A stretch of DNA of 64,000 bases from Apodemus sylvaticus (lineage: Eukaryota; Chordata; Mammalia; Rodentia; Muridae). Every line of letters begins with the position of its first letter. The stretch's first letter is position 1. Location: positions 84,102,013 to 84,166,012 of the forward strand of contig NC_067473.1 in assembly GCF_947179515.1 (NCBI RefSeq), written 5' to 3'. Shown in pieces: positions 34,501 to 44,436 of the stretch. Below the pieces are notes generated by a model. It was not told the origin of the DNA and searched no databases. It saw nothing but the letters and a program-made list of their open reading frames with translations. Both the position numbers and the translations under genes were made by a program.

Positions 34501-35370
34501 GAGGACATCGGTACAGGGAGAATGTTTCTGAACAAAACACCAATAGCATGTGCTCTAAGAGCAAGAATTGACAAATAGGACCTTATAAAATTACAAAGTT
34601 CCTGTAAGGCAAAGGACACCATCAAGAGGACAAATCGGCAACCAACAAATTGGGAAAAGATCTTCACCAATCCTACATCAGATGGAGGGCTAATATCCAA
34701 TATATATAAAGAACTCAAGAAGTTAGACTCCAGAAAACCGAACAACCCTATTAAAATATGTGGTACAGAGTTAAACAAAGAATTCTCGCCTGAAGAACTT
34801 CGGATGGCGGAGATGCATCTCAAAAAATGCTCAACTTCATTAGTCATTAGGGAAATGCAAATCAAAACAACCCTGAGATTTCACCTTACACCAGTCAGAA
34901 TGGCTAAGATTAAAAATTCAGGAGATAGCAGGTGTTGGAGAGGGTGTGGAGAAAGAGGAACACTCCTCCACTGCTGGTGGGGTTGCAAATTGGTACAACC
35001 ACTCTGGAAATCAGTCTGGCGGTTCCTCTGAAAACTGGGCACCTCACTTCCAGAAGATCCTGCTATACCACTCCTGGGCATATACCCAGAGGATCCCCCA
35101 CCATGTAGTAAGGATACATGCTCTACTATGTTCATAGCAGCCCTATTTATAATTGCCAGATGCTGGAAAGAACCCAGGTATCCCTCAACAGAAGAGTGGA
35201 TGCAAAAAATGTGGTATATTGACACAATGGAGTACTATTCAGCCATTAAAAACAATGAATTCATGAAATTCTTAGGCAAATGGATGGAGCTAGAGAACAT
35301 CATACTAAGTGAGGTAACCCAGACTCAAAAGGTGAATCATGGTATGCACTCACTAATAAGTGGATATTAA
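31543..35370 (+). pseudogene. LINE-1 ORF2, disrupted
   Basis: Starts at ATG 31543 (MTGSNNHYS), or 31534. Endonuclease residues are visible: QETH with Glu46, NIYAPN, DDFN in place of the usual GDFN (Asp148, Asn150), IDH at 207-209 and SDH at 231-233 (numbered from 31534). Breaks: a 4-nt duplication of CATA at about 32925-32932 shifts the frame; TGA at 33584-33586 replaces an Arg codon 60 nt before the RT active site FADD (33644-33655); one base is lost near 34213; TAG at 34576-34578 replaces Trp; TGA at 35029-35031. The normal stop is 35368-35370. The Cys-rich C-terminal segment lies at about 34945-34990. The endonuclease-only N-terminal part (514 codons, to 33078) is open. Confidence 0.93.
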
Positions 35371-35639
35371 CCTAGAAAACTGGAATACCCAAAACATAAT
35401 CCACACATCAAATGAGGTACAAGAAGAAAGGAGGAGTGGCCCCTTGTTCTGGAAAGACTCAGTGAAGCAGTATTCAGCAAAACCAGAACGGGGAAGTGGG
35501 AAGGGGTGGGTGGGAGGACAGGGGGAGAGAAGGAGGCTTACGGGACTTTCTGGGAGTGGGGGGGCTAGGAAAGGGGAAATCATTTGAAATGTAAATAAAA
35601 AATATATCGAATAAAAAAAACAAAAACAAAAAAACAAAA

Positions 35640-35652
35640 AAAAATACTTGGG
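35640..35652 (+). repeat. Target-site duplication, right copy (L1 C)
   Basis: AAAAATACTTGGG following the A-tail, equal to 29711-29723. The next bases (TAG) match the left flank of the upstream B2, supporting insertion into the B2's right target-site duplication. Confidence 0.9.
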
Positions 35653-36138
35653 TAGAAATGAGGCAAATTAGAAGATAGGAAGTTACAGTGACATAAGAGG
35701 AAAATCTCTAGAGAGGAGGTCTGGTTTTCCCTGTCCTGCTCTGATGGAGTTGGGAAACTTTAGGCATAATTTACTGGCTAAAGTTGGCTACAGAAGCAAT
35801 GCATGCTTTCCAAAACATACCTTTTTATGTTGTGTAAGATATACTCTCTGAACAATGTTAAGAGGGTGTGCATTGGTGGTGGAAGGTTGTTTTTCACAAC
35901 CTTTAGAGATGTAACTTGAGAGTGACCAACACCCTAGATTGTAAAGACACTTAATCCTGACTCTTCCTGGAGTAGTTCATGACTACCCTGTTGGGATCTC
36001 CTTCCTCATTCTTGATGGGTTGATGACCTAAAAGGTTCAGATGGACTGAAGCTCTGGACAGGAAAATTGACTTCACTGATAACACCTGTGGGCTGATGAA
36101 TTCTGCAACATTTTTGACTAGAGGATCAACAAAATGTT
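35653..36138. other. Short intergenic stretch
   Basis: No repeat or gene recognised between L1 copy C and the Lx fragment. Confidence 0.5.
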
Positions 36139-36600
36139 TTGAATGCTGTCTACTACTTCAGGGTAACTGACCTGCAGGTGTCCTCCTCTGTTCAATCTAA
36201 TAAATCCCTATTTCCCATTTCCCCACCTCATCTGCATGGGCTCAACTTCCTTATAGAGACTGCACTCCCACTCCAGTTGTTTGACTACCCACAAGGAAAC
36301 GGAGCAGCACATCCGCTACATTTATGCTGGGGGCCTCAGTACAGCTCATGTATGCTCAATCTCTAAGAGCTGCCAAGCATCCAGGTTTGATTCTGTTGGT
36401 CTTCTTGTGGAGTTCCTATCTTCTTTGGGGCCTTCAATCCTTCCCCCAACTTTTCCATGGTTTCCCATTTCTATCCAATGTTTGGCCCTGTGTCTTTATA
36501 CCTGTTTCAGTCAGCTGTTGGGTGGAGCCTCTCAGAAGACAGCCATGCTATACTATTATCTGCAATCCCTGACGGAGCAGACAGACAACACCAGGTTCAC
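36139..36600 (-). mobile_element. Lx-type LINE-1 3'UTR fragment, minus strand
   Basis: On the minus strand the order 'catggctgtcttctgagagg', 'ccacccaacagctgactgaa', 'aagaccaacagaatcaaacc' and 'gttgagcccatgcagatgag' follows the older L1 3'UTR pattern. It directly abuts the 5' part of copy D, which lies on the opposite strand. Plus-strand frames here are shadows. Confidence 0.75.
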
Positions 36601-36798
36601 AGAGACAACCCAAGTATGACATTGCTTGGAGCAAGATGCACCAGGGCTCCAATGGCACCTAAGGGTAGGGTAGCACAACAGCAATCTGTGCCAGGGAAAA
36701 GCCAGTCACCCAGTGGTGTGGAAATAGCCTTACAGGCTAACAGGAGGTTCAAGCACCAGCCAGTGACAACAAGACCAACTAACGCCAGAGATAACCAG

Positions 36799-38009
36799 AT
36801 GGCAAAAGGCAAACGTCTACTAACAGAACAAACACTACTAACAGAAATCAAGGCAATAAGGCAGTATCTGATCAACAACAGCAAGTCCTGGATAGTGCAA
36901 CACACCAGAAAAAAAAAAGATTTGGATTTAAAATCACTGGTCATGATGCTGTTACAAGAACACAAGGACATAATTAAATCTCTAAAAGAAATATAGTAGA
37001 ATATGAAGAGGGTAGAAACCCTTACAAAGGAAACAGAAAAAATCACTTAAAGAAATTCAGGAGAATATAGGTCAACAGATAGAAGTCAATAAAGATGAAA
37101 CTCAAAAATCACTTTAAGAAATGCAGAAAACATTGGATCAACAGGCAGAAGTCATGAAAGAGGAAACACAGAAATTTCTTCAAGAAATACAGGAAAACAC
37201 AAACAAAAAGTGAAGTAACTGAGCAAAATCACCCAGGATCTAAAAACAGAAGTAGAAACAACTAAGAAATCACAAAGGGAGACAACTTTGGAGATAGAAA
37301 ACCTTGGGAAAAAAAATCAGGGACCATAGATGCAAATATCAACAACAGAATACAAGAGATAGAAGAAAGAATCTTAGATGCCGAAGATACCATAGAAACC
37401 ATTGATTCAACAGTCAATGAAAATGCAAAATGCAAAAAGCTTGTAACCCAAAACATCCAGGAAATCCAGGACACAATGAGAAAGCCAAACCTAAGGATTA
37501 TAGGCATTGATGAGAGTGAAGATTTAAAACTTAAAGGGTCAGCAAATGTCTTCAACAAAATTGTGGAAGAAAACTTCCCTAACCTAAAGAGAGAAATGCT
37601 CATGAATATACAAGATGTCTACAGAACTTCAAACAGACTGGATCAGAACAGAAATACCTCTCAACACATAATAATCAAAACCCCAAATGTACTAAAGAAA
37701 GAAAGAGTACTAAAGGCAGTGAGAGAAAAAGGCCAAGTAACATAAAGGAAGACCTATCAGAATTACACCAGACTTCTCACCAGAGACCATGAAAGCTGAA
37801 AGATCCTGGGCAGAGCTCATGAAGACTCTAAGAGAACAAAAATGCCAGCCAAGTCTACTATACCCAGCAAAACTCTCAACCACTATAGATGGAGAAAACA
37901 AGATATTCCATGACAAAACCAAATTTACACAATATCTTTCCACAAACCCAGCCCTACATATGATAATAGGGAGAAAAGACCAATACTGTACTCTGGAAAA
38001 AGCAGGATA
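36799..38009 (+). pseudogene. LINE-1 ORF1, degenerate (copy D)
   Basis: Starts at the 'agatggcaaaaggcaaacg' homologue of the A-copy start. It has in-frame stops at 'aaatatagtag' (36990s) and further frameshifts in the coiled coil, then an open piece (37476-37745) for the RRM part and another (37789-38010) for the C-terminal domain. It carries an additional coiled-coil unit arrangement compared with copies A and C (four ETQKSLKEIQ-like units at 37020-37200), a length difference in the same region that varies among rodent L1s. Confidence 0.88.
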
Positions 38010-38068
38010 ATAAGCTTCTTTCATCAAACCCAAAAGAAGATAACCACACAAGTATAAAATTAACATGA

Positions 38069-38601
38069 AAAATGATAGGAAGCAATAATCACTACTTCTT
38101 AATATCTCTTAACATCAATGGACTCAATTCCCCAATAAAAAGACATAGACCAACAGACTGGATACATAAACAGGACCCTACACTTTGCTGCCTACAGGAA
38201 ACACACCTCAGTGTCAAAGACAAACAATACCTTAGAGTAGAAGGCTGGAAGGCAATTTTATAAGCAAATGGTCTCAGGAAACAAGCCGGAGTAGCCATTC
38301 TAATATCAGATAAAATTGACTTTCAACCTAAAGTCATCAAAAGAGACACAGAAGGACACTTCTTGTTGGTCAAAGGAAAAATACACCAAGAAGAACTCTC
38401 AATTCTGAGCATCTATTGCTCCAAATGCAAGGGCAACCTCATTCGTAAAAGAAACTTTACTAAAGCTCAAAGCACACATTGCACCTAACACAATAATTGT
38501 GGGTGACTTCAACACTCCACTCTCCTCAAAGGACCGATCAGGAAAACAGAAACTAAAAAGGAGCACAGTGAAACTAATTGCAGCTTTGGACCAATTGGAT
38601 T

Positions 38602-38641
<40 letters not shown>

Positions 38642-39352
38642 TTTGGTACAGTGACAGGCAGGTAGATCAATGGAATAGGAATGAAGACCCAGAAGTAAAC
38701 CCACACACCTATGGTCACTTGATCCTTGACAAACGAGCTGAAAACATACAGTGGGAAAAAAAAATAGCCTTTTCAATAAATGGCGCTGGTTTAACTGGAG
38801 GTCAGCAAGCAGAAGAATGCCAATTGATCCATTCTTATCTCTTTGTACTAAGCTCAACTCCAAGTAGATCAAAGACCTCCACATAAAACCAGATACACTG
38901 AAACTAATAGAAAGGAAACTGGGGAAGACCCTTGAGGACATGGGCATTGGGCGGGGAGAGTTCCTGAACAGAAGACCAATAGCTTATGCTCTAAGATCAA
39001 GAATTGACAAATGGGATGTCATAAAATTACAAAGTTTCTGTAAGGCAAAGGATACTGTCAAAAGGACAAAACGGCAACCAACAAATTGGGAAAGGATCTT
39101 TACCAACCCTACATCCAACAGAGGGGTAATATCCAATATATACAAAGAACTCAAGAAGTTAGACCCCAGAGAACCAAATAAACCTATTAAAAAATGGTGT
39201 ACAGACCTAAACAAAAAATTTTCACCTGAAGAAATTCGGATGGCTGAGAAGCACCTTAAGAAATGTTCGGCATCATTAGTCTTTATGGAAATGCAAATCA
39301 AAACAACCCTGAGATTTCACCTCATACCAGGCAGAATGGCTAAGATTAAAAA
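38069..39352 (+). pseudogene. LINE-1 ORF2 remnant (copy D)
   Basis: ORF2 start with the ISLNINGLN motif and QETH glutamate, a stop at about 38261, continuing to the region after GDFNT ('gtgggtgacttcaacactcc' keeps the usual Gly). The (CA)n at 38606-38638 joins this to the C-terminal part (SDRQVDQWNRNEDPE, open 38638-38886 and 38940-39416). The RT domain with FADD is absent, so no polymerase can be encoded. Confidence 0.88.
38605..38638 (+). repeat. (CA)n at an L1 deletion junction
   Basis: Sixteen CA units sit where intact copies have a short TATATATA run. The repeat marks the breakpoint of the 2.1 kb deletion in copy D. Confidence 0.97.
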
Positions 39353-39571
39353 TTCATCTAAAAACAGTGCAAATGAGGACAGTAATGACAAGAAGCCAAC
39401 TATGCTTGTTAGCTGAGTATTAACATATTAACTCCCCTCAGTCATCCTTATGTCCAAACAATCCACCTCCAAAGACCAGCTCACAATTGAATTTAAAAGG
39501 GAAGTCTTTAAGTTAGGATCAATTCATATTTTTCTGTATTTAAAACTTACTTAAATTTAAGTTTTGGGGGC

Positions 39572-39737
39572 CTGCAGGCTCAATGGCTAAAGACAATTGC
39601 TGTGAAGCCTGCTAACCAGAGTTCACTTCCCAGAACTCACATGGAGGAAGAGAACTGACCCCTGCAAGTTTTTTAACTTTCATTCACATCCCATGATACA
39701 GACAAGCACACACTCATGCAGGCGCTTACACGCAGGC
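39572..39737 (+). mobile_element. B3 SINE (B2-related)
   Basis: 'gcctgcaggctcaatggcta', the 'ttgctgtgaagcctgctaacc' region, 'cacatggaggaagagaactga', ending in (CA)n. This is the B3 pattern, not B2. Confidence 0.8.
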
Positions 39738-39744
39738 ACACACA

Positions 39745-39832
<88 letters not shown>
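39738..39832 (+). repeat. (CA)n then (GA)n microsatellite
   Basis: Grows from the 3' end of the B3 SINE, a common site for microsatellite birth. Confidence 0.97.
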
Positions 39833-39834
<2 letters not shown>

Positions 39835-40314
39835 CACTCACACAGTAAAATTGTTAGAATTTTAAGTCTTGATTAAATTTTGTTGTAGACTGCCATTTCA
39901 ACAATCAAACTTATAAAGCTGTTTTAAAGATAATAAAGTAAAAAATCCCTTGAAGAGCCTGGACTCGCATCTGCTCCACCCTTTCCATATCAGAGTCTTG
40001 GTTTCTATTACCTGCAGTGGTTAAGGCCTCTGATAAACATACTCCTAAACAAACACCAACTCAGCTTAATGGACGCTCAGATTAAAAACTGATATTTTAA
40101 AACAAAAATCTGGCTTTACCTTAGTGTAATTCTTCCAGGGGGATGAAGGACGGGGTGGAGACCATACTTTTCAGATTACTGTGTTCCTCAGTGTCTACAG
40201 TGTTTTGCTCTGATGGAATTCAACAACAGTGCATTGATTAATTGGAGCCTTGAATAAAACAAAAACTGAAGCAAACACTGAGCCTTACTACATACTTTAA
40301 ATAATGTTGGTGGT

Positions 40315-40640
40315 TGTGTACACTTTATTTAGCCAAATAAATCCCAACAAGAACAAAGCCCCAGCCTCCTTGCCCTTCTAGATCACAGTTCTAAACTTCC
40401 TGGGAAGGTGGGTGAAGTCTTTGCCTGGGCTGGGTTCTTGATCCAGGGAAGCTTTAGTTACTTCACAGCTGTGCTGGAAGGTTGCCTTCAGCTCTGGGGT
40501 CAATCAAGAGCCATCCATAGCAAGAGACTGAATGGTTAGGGAATATCTTGGACAGCCCTGAAAAAACCCAGAACAAGGCTTCTCGTGTCTGATACAGGAT
40601 TTTTGGTCAGGTGGTCTTTGGCTCTTTGAGCACTGTCAGC
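40315..40640 (-). other. Possible minus-strand mRNA-derived segment
   Basis: On the minus strand a G+C-richer stretch ends with AATAAA (plus-strand TTTATT, 40325-40330), unlike its A+T-rich neighbours. Short coding-like pieces are interrupted by stops. No A-tail or flanking repeat is clear. It may be an old 3'UTR retrocopy or an LTR piece. Confidence 0.2.
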
Positions 40641-40659
40641 CTAAATGAGAAGAGTTTAT

Positions 40660-42195
40660 TTAAACTATATATGTATATTAATATACAGAATTATGCAGAT
40701 TGTATGATTTTTATGGGCATACAACTAATAGTATGATAGACTATGACTTTTGCCTAACCTTTATTGTTAATTTACCCTTCTGTCTCCTTTTTCTGTATTT
40801 ACCTCCCTGACTCATCCCTAAAGAGGGTCTCTTTCCCCGTTTCTACATTCAGGTCACTTCTACTGTGTTATTCTCCCCCTCCATTGCTCCCCTGTCTGCT
40901 CTGCTGCAATGGTCCTGTTTGACTTTCCTACTTCTACAGTTACTGCAGTATGTGTACTCTCATCTGAAGTCTTGGAGCTATGAGCCTCCAATAAGAGACA
41001 ATATGTGCTGTCTAACTTTCTGGATTTGGGTTATATCATTCAATGTGACCTTTTCAGCCCATTTGCCTGAAAAATGATTTCATTTTCCTTCGCAGCTGAA
41101 TAGCATTCTCTTGGTGTTGGACAACATTTTTATCATCTATTCAATGACTGAAGAGCATTTCTATTTCCTAGCTACCTAGCTATTGTGAATGAAGTAGCAA
41201 TGAACATGACTGGGTACATAGGATGGAATGTAAAGTCCCTTGGTCATAAGTCAAGAAGTGTAGCAAGTGAGTCATTTGATAACTTCATATCTAGACTTTC
41301 GATGATTTTCCACACTGATTTCTATAATCGCTTTACAAATCTGCAATGCTACCAACAGTGAACCAGGGTTCCCTTTTCCCTGCAGCCCTTCAAGCATTTG
41401 TTGTCAGCTGTTTTGATGATCTTTTCCATTGTGATAGGGGTAGGATGAAATCTCTAAGGTGTTTTGATTTTCATTTCCTAATTGCTAAGGAAGATGAAAA
41501 AATTTTGAGATATTTCTAAGCCTTTTCCCCCCTCTTGCTTCTGAGAGCTCTCTATTAGGTGCCAGGCCCACTTTCTGAATGAGGCATTTGGTTTTTGATT
41601 TGTTTGCTTGTTTATTTGTTTTGTTTTTAGAGCTCTTTATGTATTCTAGCTAATCCTCTGTCAGATATAAAGTTGACCAAGATTCTTTCAATTTCTGCGG
41701 GCTTCCTCTTTATCCGGATGATTGTTTCTTTAGTTGTGCAGAAGCTTTGTAGTTTTATGAAGTCCCTCTTGTCAATTATTGGCCTTAGTTCTTGGGCAAA
41801 GGGAGGTCTAGTCAGAAAGCCTCTTTCCACGTCTATATCACATATGGTACTGTTTATGCTTCCTTCAGTTTCAATGTTTCTGGTTTCACATTTAGGTCTT
41901 TGATCTGTTTGTAGAATTTGTGCAGTGATAGATGCAGATCTAATTTTATTTTTCTACATATGGAATTCAGTTTCTCCCACACAATTTGTTAAAGATGATT
42001 TCCCCTGTTTATGGTCTTGTTTAGAAACTGTGTCAGATATTAAATAGCTAAAGCTACATGTATTCATTTTGGGGTTTTGATCTTATTCCACTGGTCTACA
42101 TATCTGTTTTTATGTACCATATTGTTTTTATGACTATGGCTGTATAATATTTCTTGATATTGGGAAAGAAAAACTCCAATTTGTAAGCTGACCCT
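40660..42195 (-). mobile_element. Old LINE-1 ORF2 3' half and 3'UTR, minus strand
   Basis: On the minus strand it carries diverged ORF2 C-terminal sequence: the frame 41627-41830 (ERGFLTRPPFAQELR, KLQSFCTTKETI) matches the conserved KLQSFCKAKDT region of the other copies, and 41080-41110 matches the 'caatggaatactactcagct' region. 41020-41060 is the 'gaggtaactcag' region. The 3'UTR runs towards 40660. Continues beyond the LTR-like insertion at about 42625. Confidence 0.82.
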
Positions 42196-42624
42196 ATGAG
42201 TCTGCTTGTCCACCATTTGAACTCTGGTTAATAAAAATACCAGGAAGAAACTGCCCTGAGCCTGAACCAACCAGGGAATAGAGGAAAAGTGCTTAAAATT
42301 TCAGAGGTTATAGATAAATTGCTCAATCTGGCTGAAGTCATCACTGACCAATCCCTGTGCACCAGAATACCCCTCGCCAAATAATGTAACTGCTAGGCTA
42401 GAGCTCCCAATCCCATTTCCTGCTCAAACTAATATAAAAAAAAACCTGCCTAAGTGGGGTCCCTGGATCTCAGCACGAATGTGCTCTGTTGAAGAAGCAC
42501 ATTCAACAGAGTCTGAAGGTCCAAGCTTAAGCTTGAATAAGGGCTTTTTGATTTTCCATGTGGATTTGGACTCCTGGTGGTCTTTGGGGACCCAAAATCT
42601 AGAATCTGGGCACAATAGCAATGG
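42196..42624 (+). mobile_element. LTR-like insertion in a minus-strand L1
   Basis: Interrupts the old L1 between 'gaaaaactccaatttg' and 'cttccagcattgttattcat'. It has an 'aatataaaaaaaaacctgcc' TATA-like sequence (42430-42449), a 'gaataaggg' weak polyadenylation signal and a 'tttggggacccaaaatct' U5-like end. The exact ends and the target-site duplication could not be resolved. Confidence 0.5.
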
Positions 42625-42729
42625 TAGTCTTCCAGCATTGTTATTCATGTTCCAGATTGTTTTGGCTATCTGGGGTCATTTGTGACTCTAGAGTCAGCCT
42701 GTGTCTTTGGATTGGAGAATTGAAGACAT

Positions 42730-42845
42730 TTGTTATAGTTGAAGTTCTATTGCTATGAAGAGACAAGATGACCAAGGTAACTCTCTTAAAGGAAAACATT
42801 TAGTTGGGGCAGACTTACTGGGTCAGAGGTTTAGTCCATTATCAT
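42730..42845 (-). mobile_element. Rodent interspersed repeat, minus strand, segment 1
   Basis: 'ttctattgctatgaagagac' and 'aaaggaaaacatttagttgg' are the reverse complement of the 3' part of the repeat seen on the plus strand at 49255-49625 ('attaaatgctttcttctgtaagagttgcctttg'-type end). It stops at ATCAT (42841-42845) and resumes at 43340. I do not name the family. Confidence 0.75.
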
Positions 42846-43339
42846 TGGGGGAACCTAAGAGCTTTTTCCAGTCCCACATCCTCCTTACATATTCCCCCCT
42901 ACCACCTGGGATCAAGGCTAGGCCAAGTTCCATTCTCCACCCACAGGAACTTTTTTGAGTAAACAATTTGAAGACTGTACCAACTAATAATCACTGACCC
43001 TTTGGAAAGTCCCAGATAGAGTTCAAATGCAAATCATGATCTGCCTGCTTGCCAGCCAATAGATTTAAAGGTCAATATGCTTAGCCAATAAGTTTGAACT
43101 GTAACCTTGCTGATGTAATTTATGCCCCTAAAAAGTATAACAACTGCTTGTAATAGCCTTCTAGTCACCTTCTAGTCAACTGTTTGTAATAGCTTGGGAT
43201 CGCCTTCTAGTCATTTGCTTGAGGGACTAATTGAAGGTAGACTCCAACATGCCAGAAAATAAACCTCTTGCTTTTGCATTAATCTGCATCTCACTCCAGG
43301 GTGAAGTAAGCACCACTGACCGAGGGTCAGGGTCTTACA
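42846..43339 (+). mobile_element. Solo LTR with 5-bp target-site duplication
   Basis: A 494-bp block beginning TG and ending TCTTACA. It is flanked by ATCAT on both sides (42841-42845, 43340-43344), and the host repeat is continuous if the block and one ATCAT are removed. It carries two CCAAT-type boxes (43055-43061, 43083-43089), a TATA-like AGTATAA (43134-43140) and AATAAA (43258-43263). No internal retroviral sequence is present, so it is a solo LTR left by LTR-LTR recombination. Confidence 0.85.
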
Positions 43340-43410
43340 ATCATCATGGTAGGAACCATGACGGCAGGCAAACAGACATGATACTGGAGAAGAAGGAAAG
43401 AGTTCTACAT
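43340..43410 (-). mobile_element. Rodent interspersed repeat, minus strand, segment 2
   Basis: 'atcatcatggtaggaacc' continues segment 1 after the solo LTR. It ends with AAGAGTTCTACAT (43398-43410), which recurs at 44359-44371. Confidence 0.75.
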
Positions 43411-44358
43411 GTTCTACTATGTTCATAGCAGCCCTATTTATAATTGCCAGATGCTGGAAAGAACCCAGGTATCCCTCAACAGAAGAGTGGATGCAAAAAA
43501 TGTGGTATATCTACACAATGGAGTACTATTCAGCCATTAGAAACAACGAATTCATGAAATTCTTAGGCAAATGGATGGAGCTAGAGAATATCATACTCAG
43601 TGAGGTAACCCAGACTCAAAAGGTGAATCATGGTATGCACTCACTAATAAGTGGATATTAACCTAGAAAACTGGAATACCCAAAACATAATCCACACATC
43701 AAATGAGGTACAAGAAGAAAGGAGGAATGGCCCCTGGTTCTGGAAAGACTCAGTGAAACAGTATTCAGCAAAACCAGAACGGGGAAGTGGGAAGGGGTGG
43801 ATGGGAGGACAGGGGAAGAGAAGGGGGCTTACGGGACTTTCGGGGAGTGGGGGGGCTAGGAAAGGGGAAATCATTTGAAATGTAAATAAATTATATCGAA
43901 TAAAAAAAATTAAAAAAAAATATTCCCCTACACTGGGGCATCGTGGCTTCTCAGGATCAAGGGCCTCTCCTCTCACTGATGTATGACATTTGCTTAAGAG
44001 ATATGTTTACTTAATAGTGTAAACAATAATATTTAACTGAAGATGTAGATGATTTATTTTGACAAGTCTATAAAACAAATTGCTGTAAATAAAGGGAAGC
44101 TTTCATGGAAAATGTACATTGAAAATACAGCTCACAATGTAAAAAAGCACACTGAAAGATAACTATATTAACCTGTAAAAATGCAGAGTTTTTTTTCCAA
44201 ATTTTCCTCTAGTTGCAGTCTGGATTTTTCTTCAATCTCTTGCTTTAACATTTCTGCCTAGAAGAAGGTTTATGGGACATATAGGGAGGGGGAATCGGGA
44301 AAGGGGAAATCATTTGGAATGTAAACAAAGAATATAGAAAATAAAAATATTAAAAAAA
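43411..44358 (+). mobile_element. Chimeric insert carrying two L1 3' ends
   Basis: Bracketed by a 13-bp direct repeat AAGAGTTCTACAT (43398-43410 and 44359-44371). Part 1 (43411-43921) is the last 500 bp of a young L1, almost identical by eye to 35128-35640 including the 3'UTR. Part 2 starts with 43922-43990, which on the minus strand matches an L1 3'UTR. 43991-44263 is not recognised. Part 3 (44264-44358) is the 3'UTR end and A-tail of the other L1 subfamily, as in copy A (7435-7533). One target-site duplication enclosing two different 3' ends is unusual. Confidence 0.78.
43419..43661 (+). pseudogene. LINE-1 ORF2 C-terminal fragment (young type)
   Basis: An open frame of 80 codons (MFIAALFIIARCWKEPRY through HSLISGY) identical in layout to the end of ORF2 in copies B and C. 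It encodes only the region after the Cys-rich segment and has no catalytic part. Confidence 0.9.
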
Positions 44359-44436
44359 AAGAGTTCTACATCTGGATCAGCAGGCAGCAGGGAGAGATAG
44401 ACATGTTGTGCCTCATTTGCAAGCTCAAAAACCCAC
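44359..44436 (-). mobile_element. Rodent interspersed repeat, minus strand, segment 3
   Basis: Continues segment 2 after the chimeric insert: 'gagttctacatctggatcag', 'aggcagcagggagagataga'. The family then becomes hard to follow. Confidence 0.65.

Larger units (their letters stand above)
29724..35640 (+). mobile_element. LINE-1 copy C, near full length, ORF2 dead
   Basis: A 5.9 kb L1 with 5'UTR (29724-30276), ORF1, ORF2, 3'UTR and a long A-rich tail (about 35595-35643). An A-run plus TACTTGGG before it (to 29723) recurs after the tail (to 35652), giving a target-site duplication of at least 8 bp beyond the As. The 3'UTR has 'gaaatgtaaataaaaaat' and the younger 'cttacgggactttc' segment shared with copy B and with 43411-43921. 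This is the best-preserved L1 in the window, yet ORF2 has two frameshifts and three stops. Confidence 0.95.
36601..39352 (+). mobile_element. LINE-1 copy D, internally deleted and 3'-truncated
   Basis: Contains a short 5'UTR remnant (about 36601-36795, related to the end of the A and C leaders by 'aagaccaactaacgccag'), a degenerate ORF1 and the ORF2 endonuclease start. After 'ggaccaattggatttaac' (38600) a (CA)n run takes over and the sequence resumes at 'ttttggtacagtgacaggc', about 2.1 kb further along the element, so the rest of EN and nearly all of RT is missing. It ends at 'aagattaaaaattca' (39352) with no 3'UTR or A-tail. Target-primed insertion proceeds from the 3' end, so the missing 3' end must be a later loss. 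Confidence 0.9.

Noticed and set aside
36139..36996. Series of overlapping plus-strand frames up to 179 codons
   Set aside because: They cover a minus-strand Lx 3'UTR and the start of L1 copy D; the last one only becomes L1-like (DLDLKSLVMMLLQEH) where ORF1 begins.
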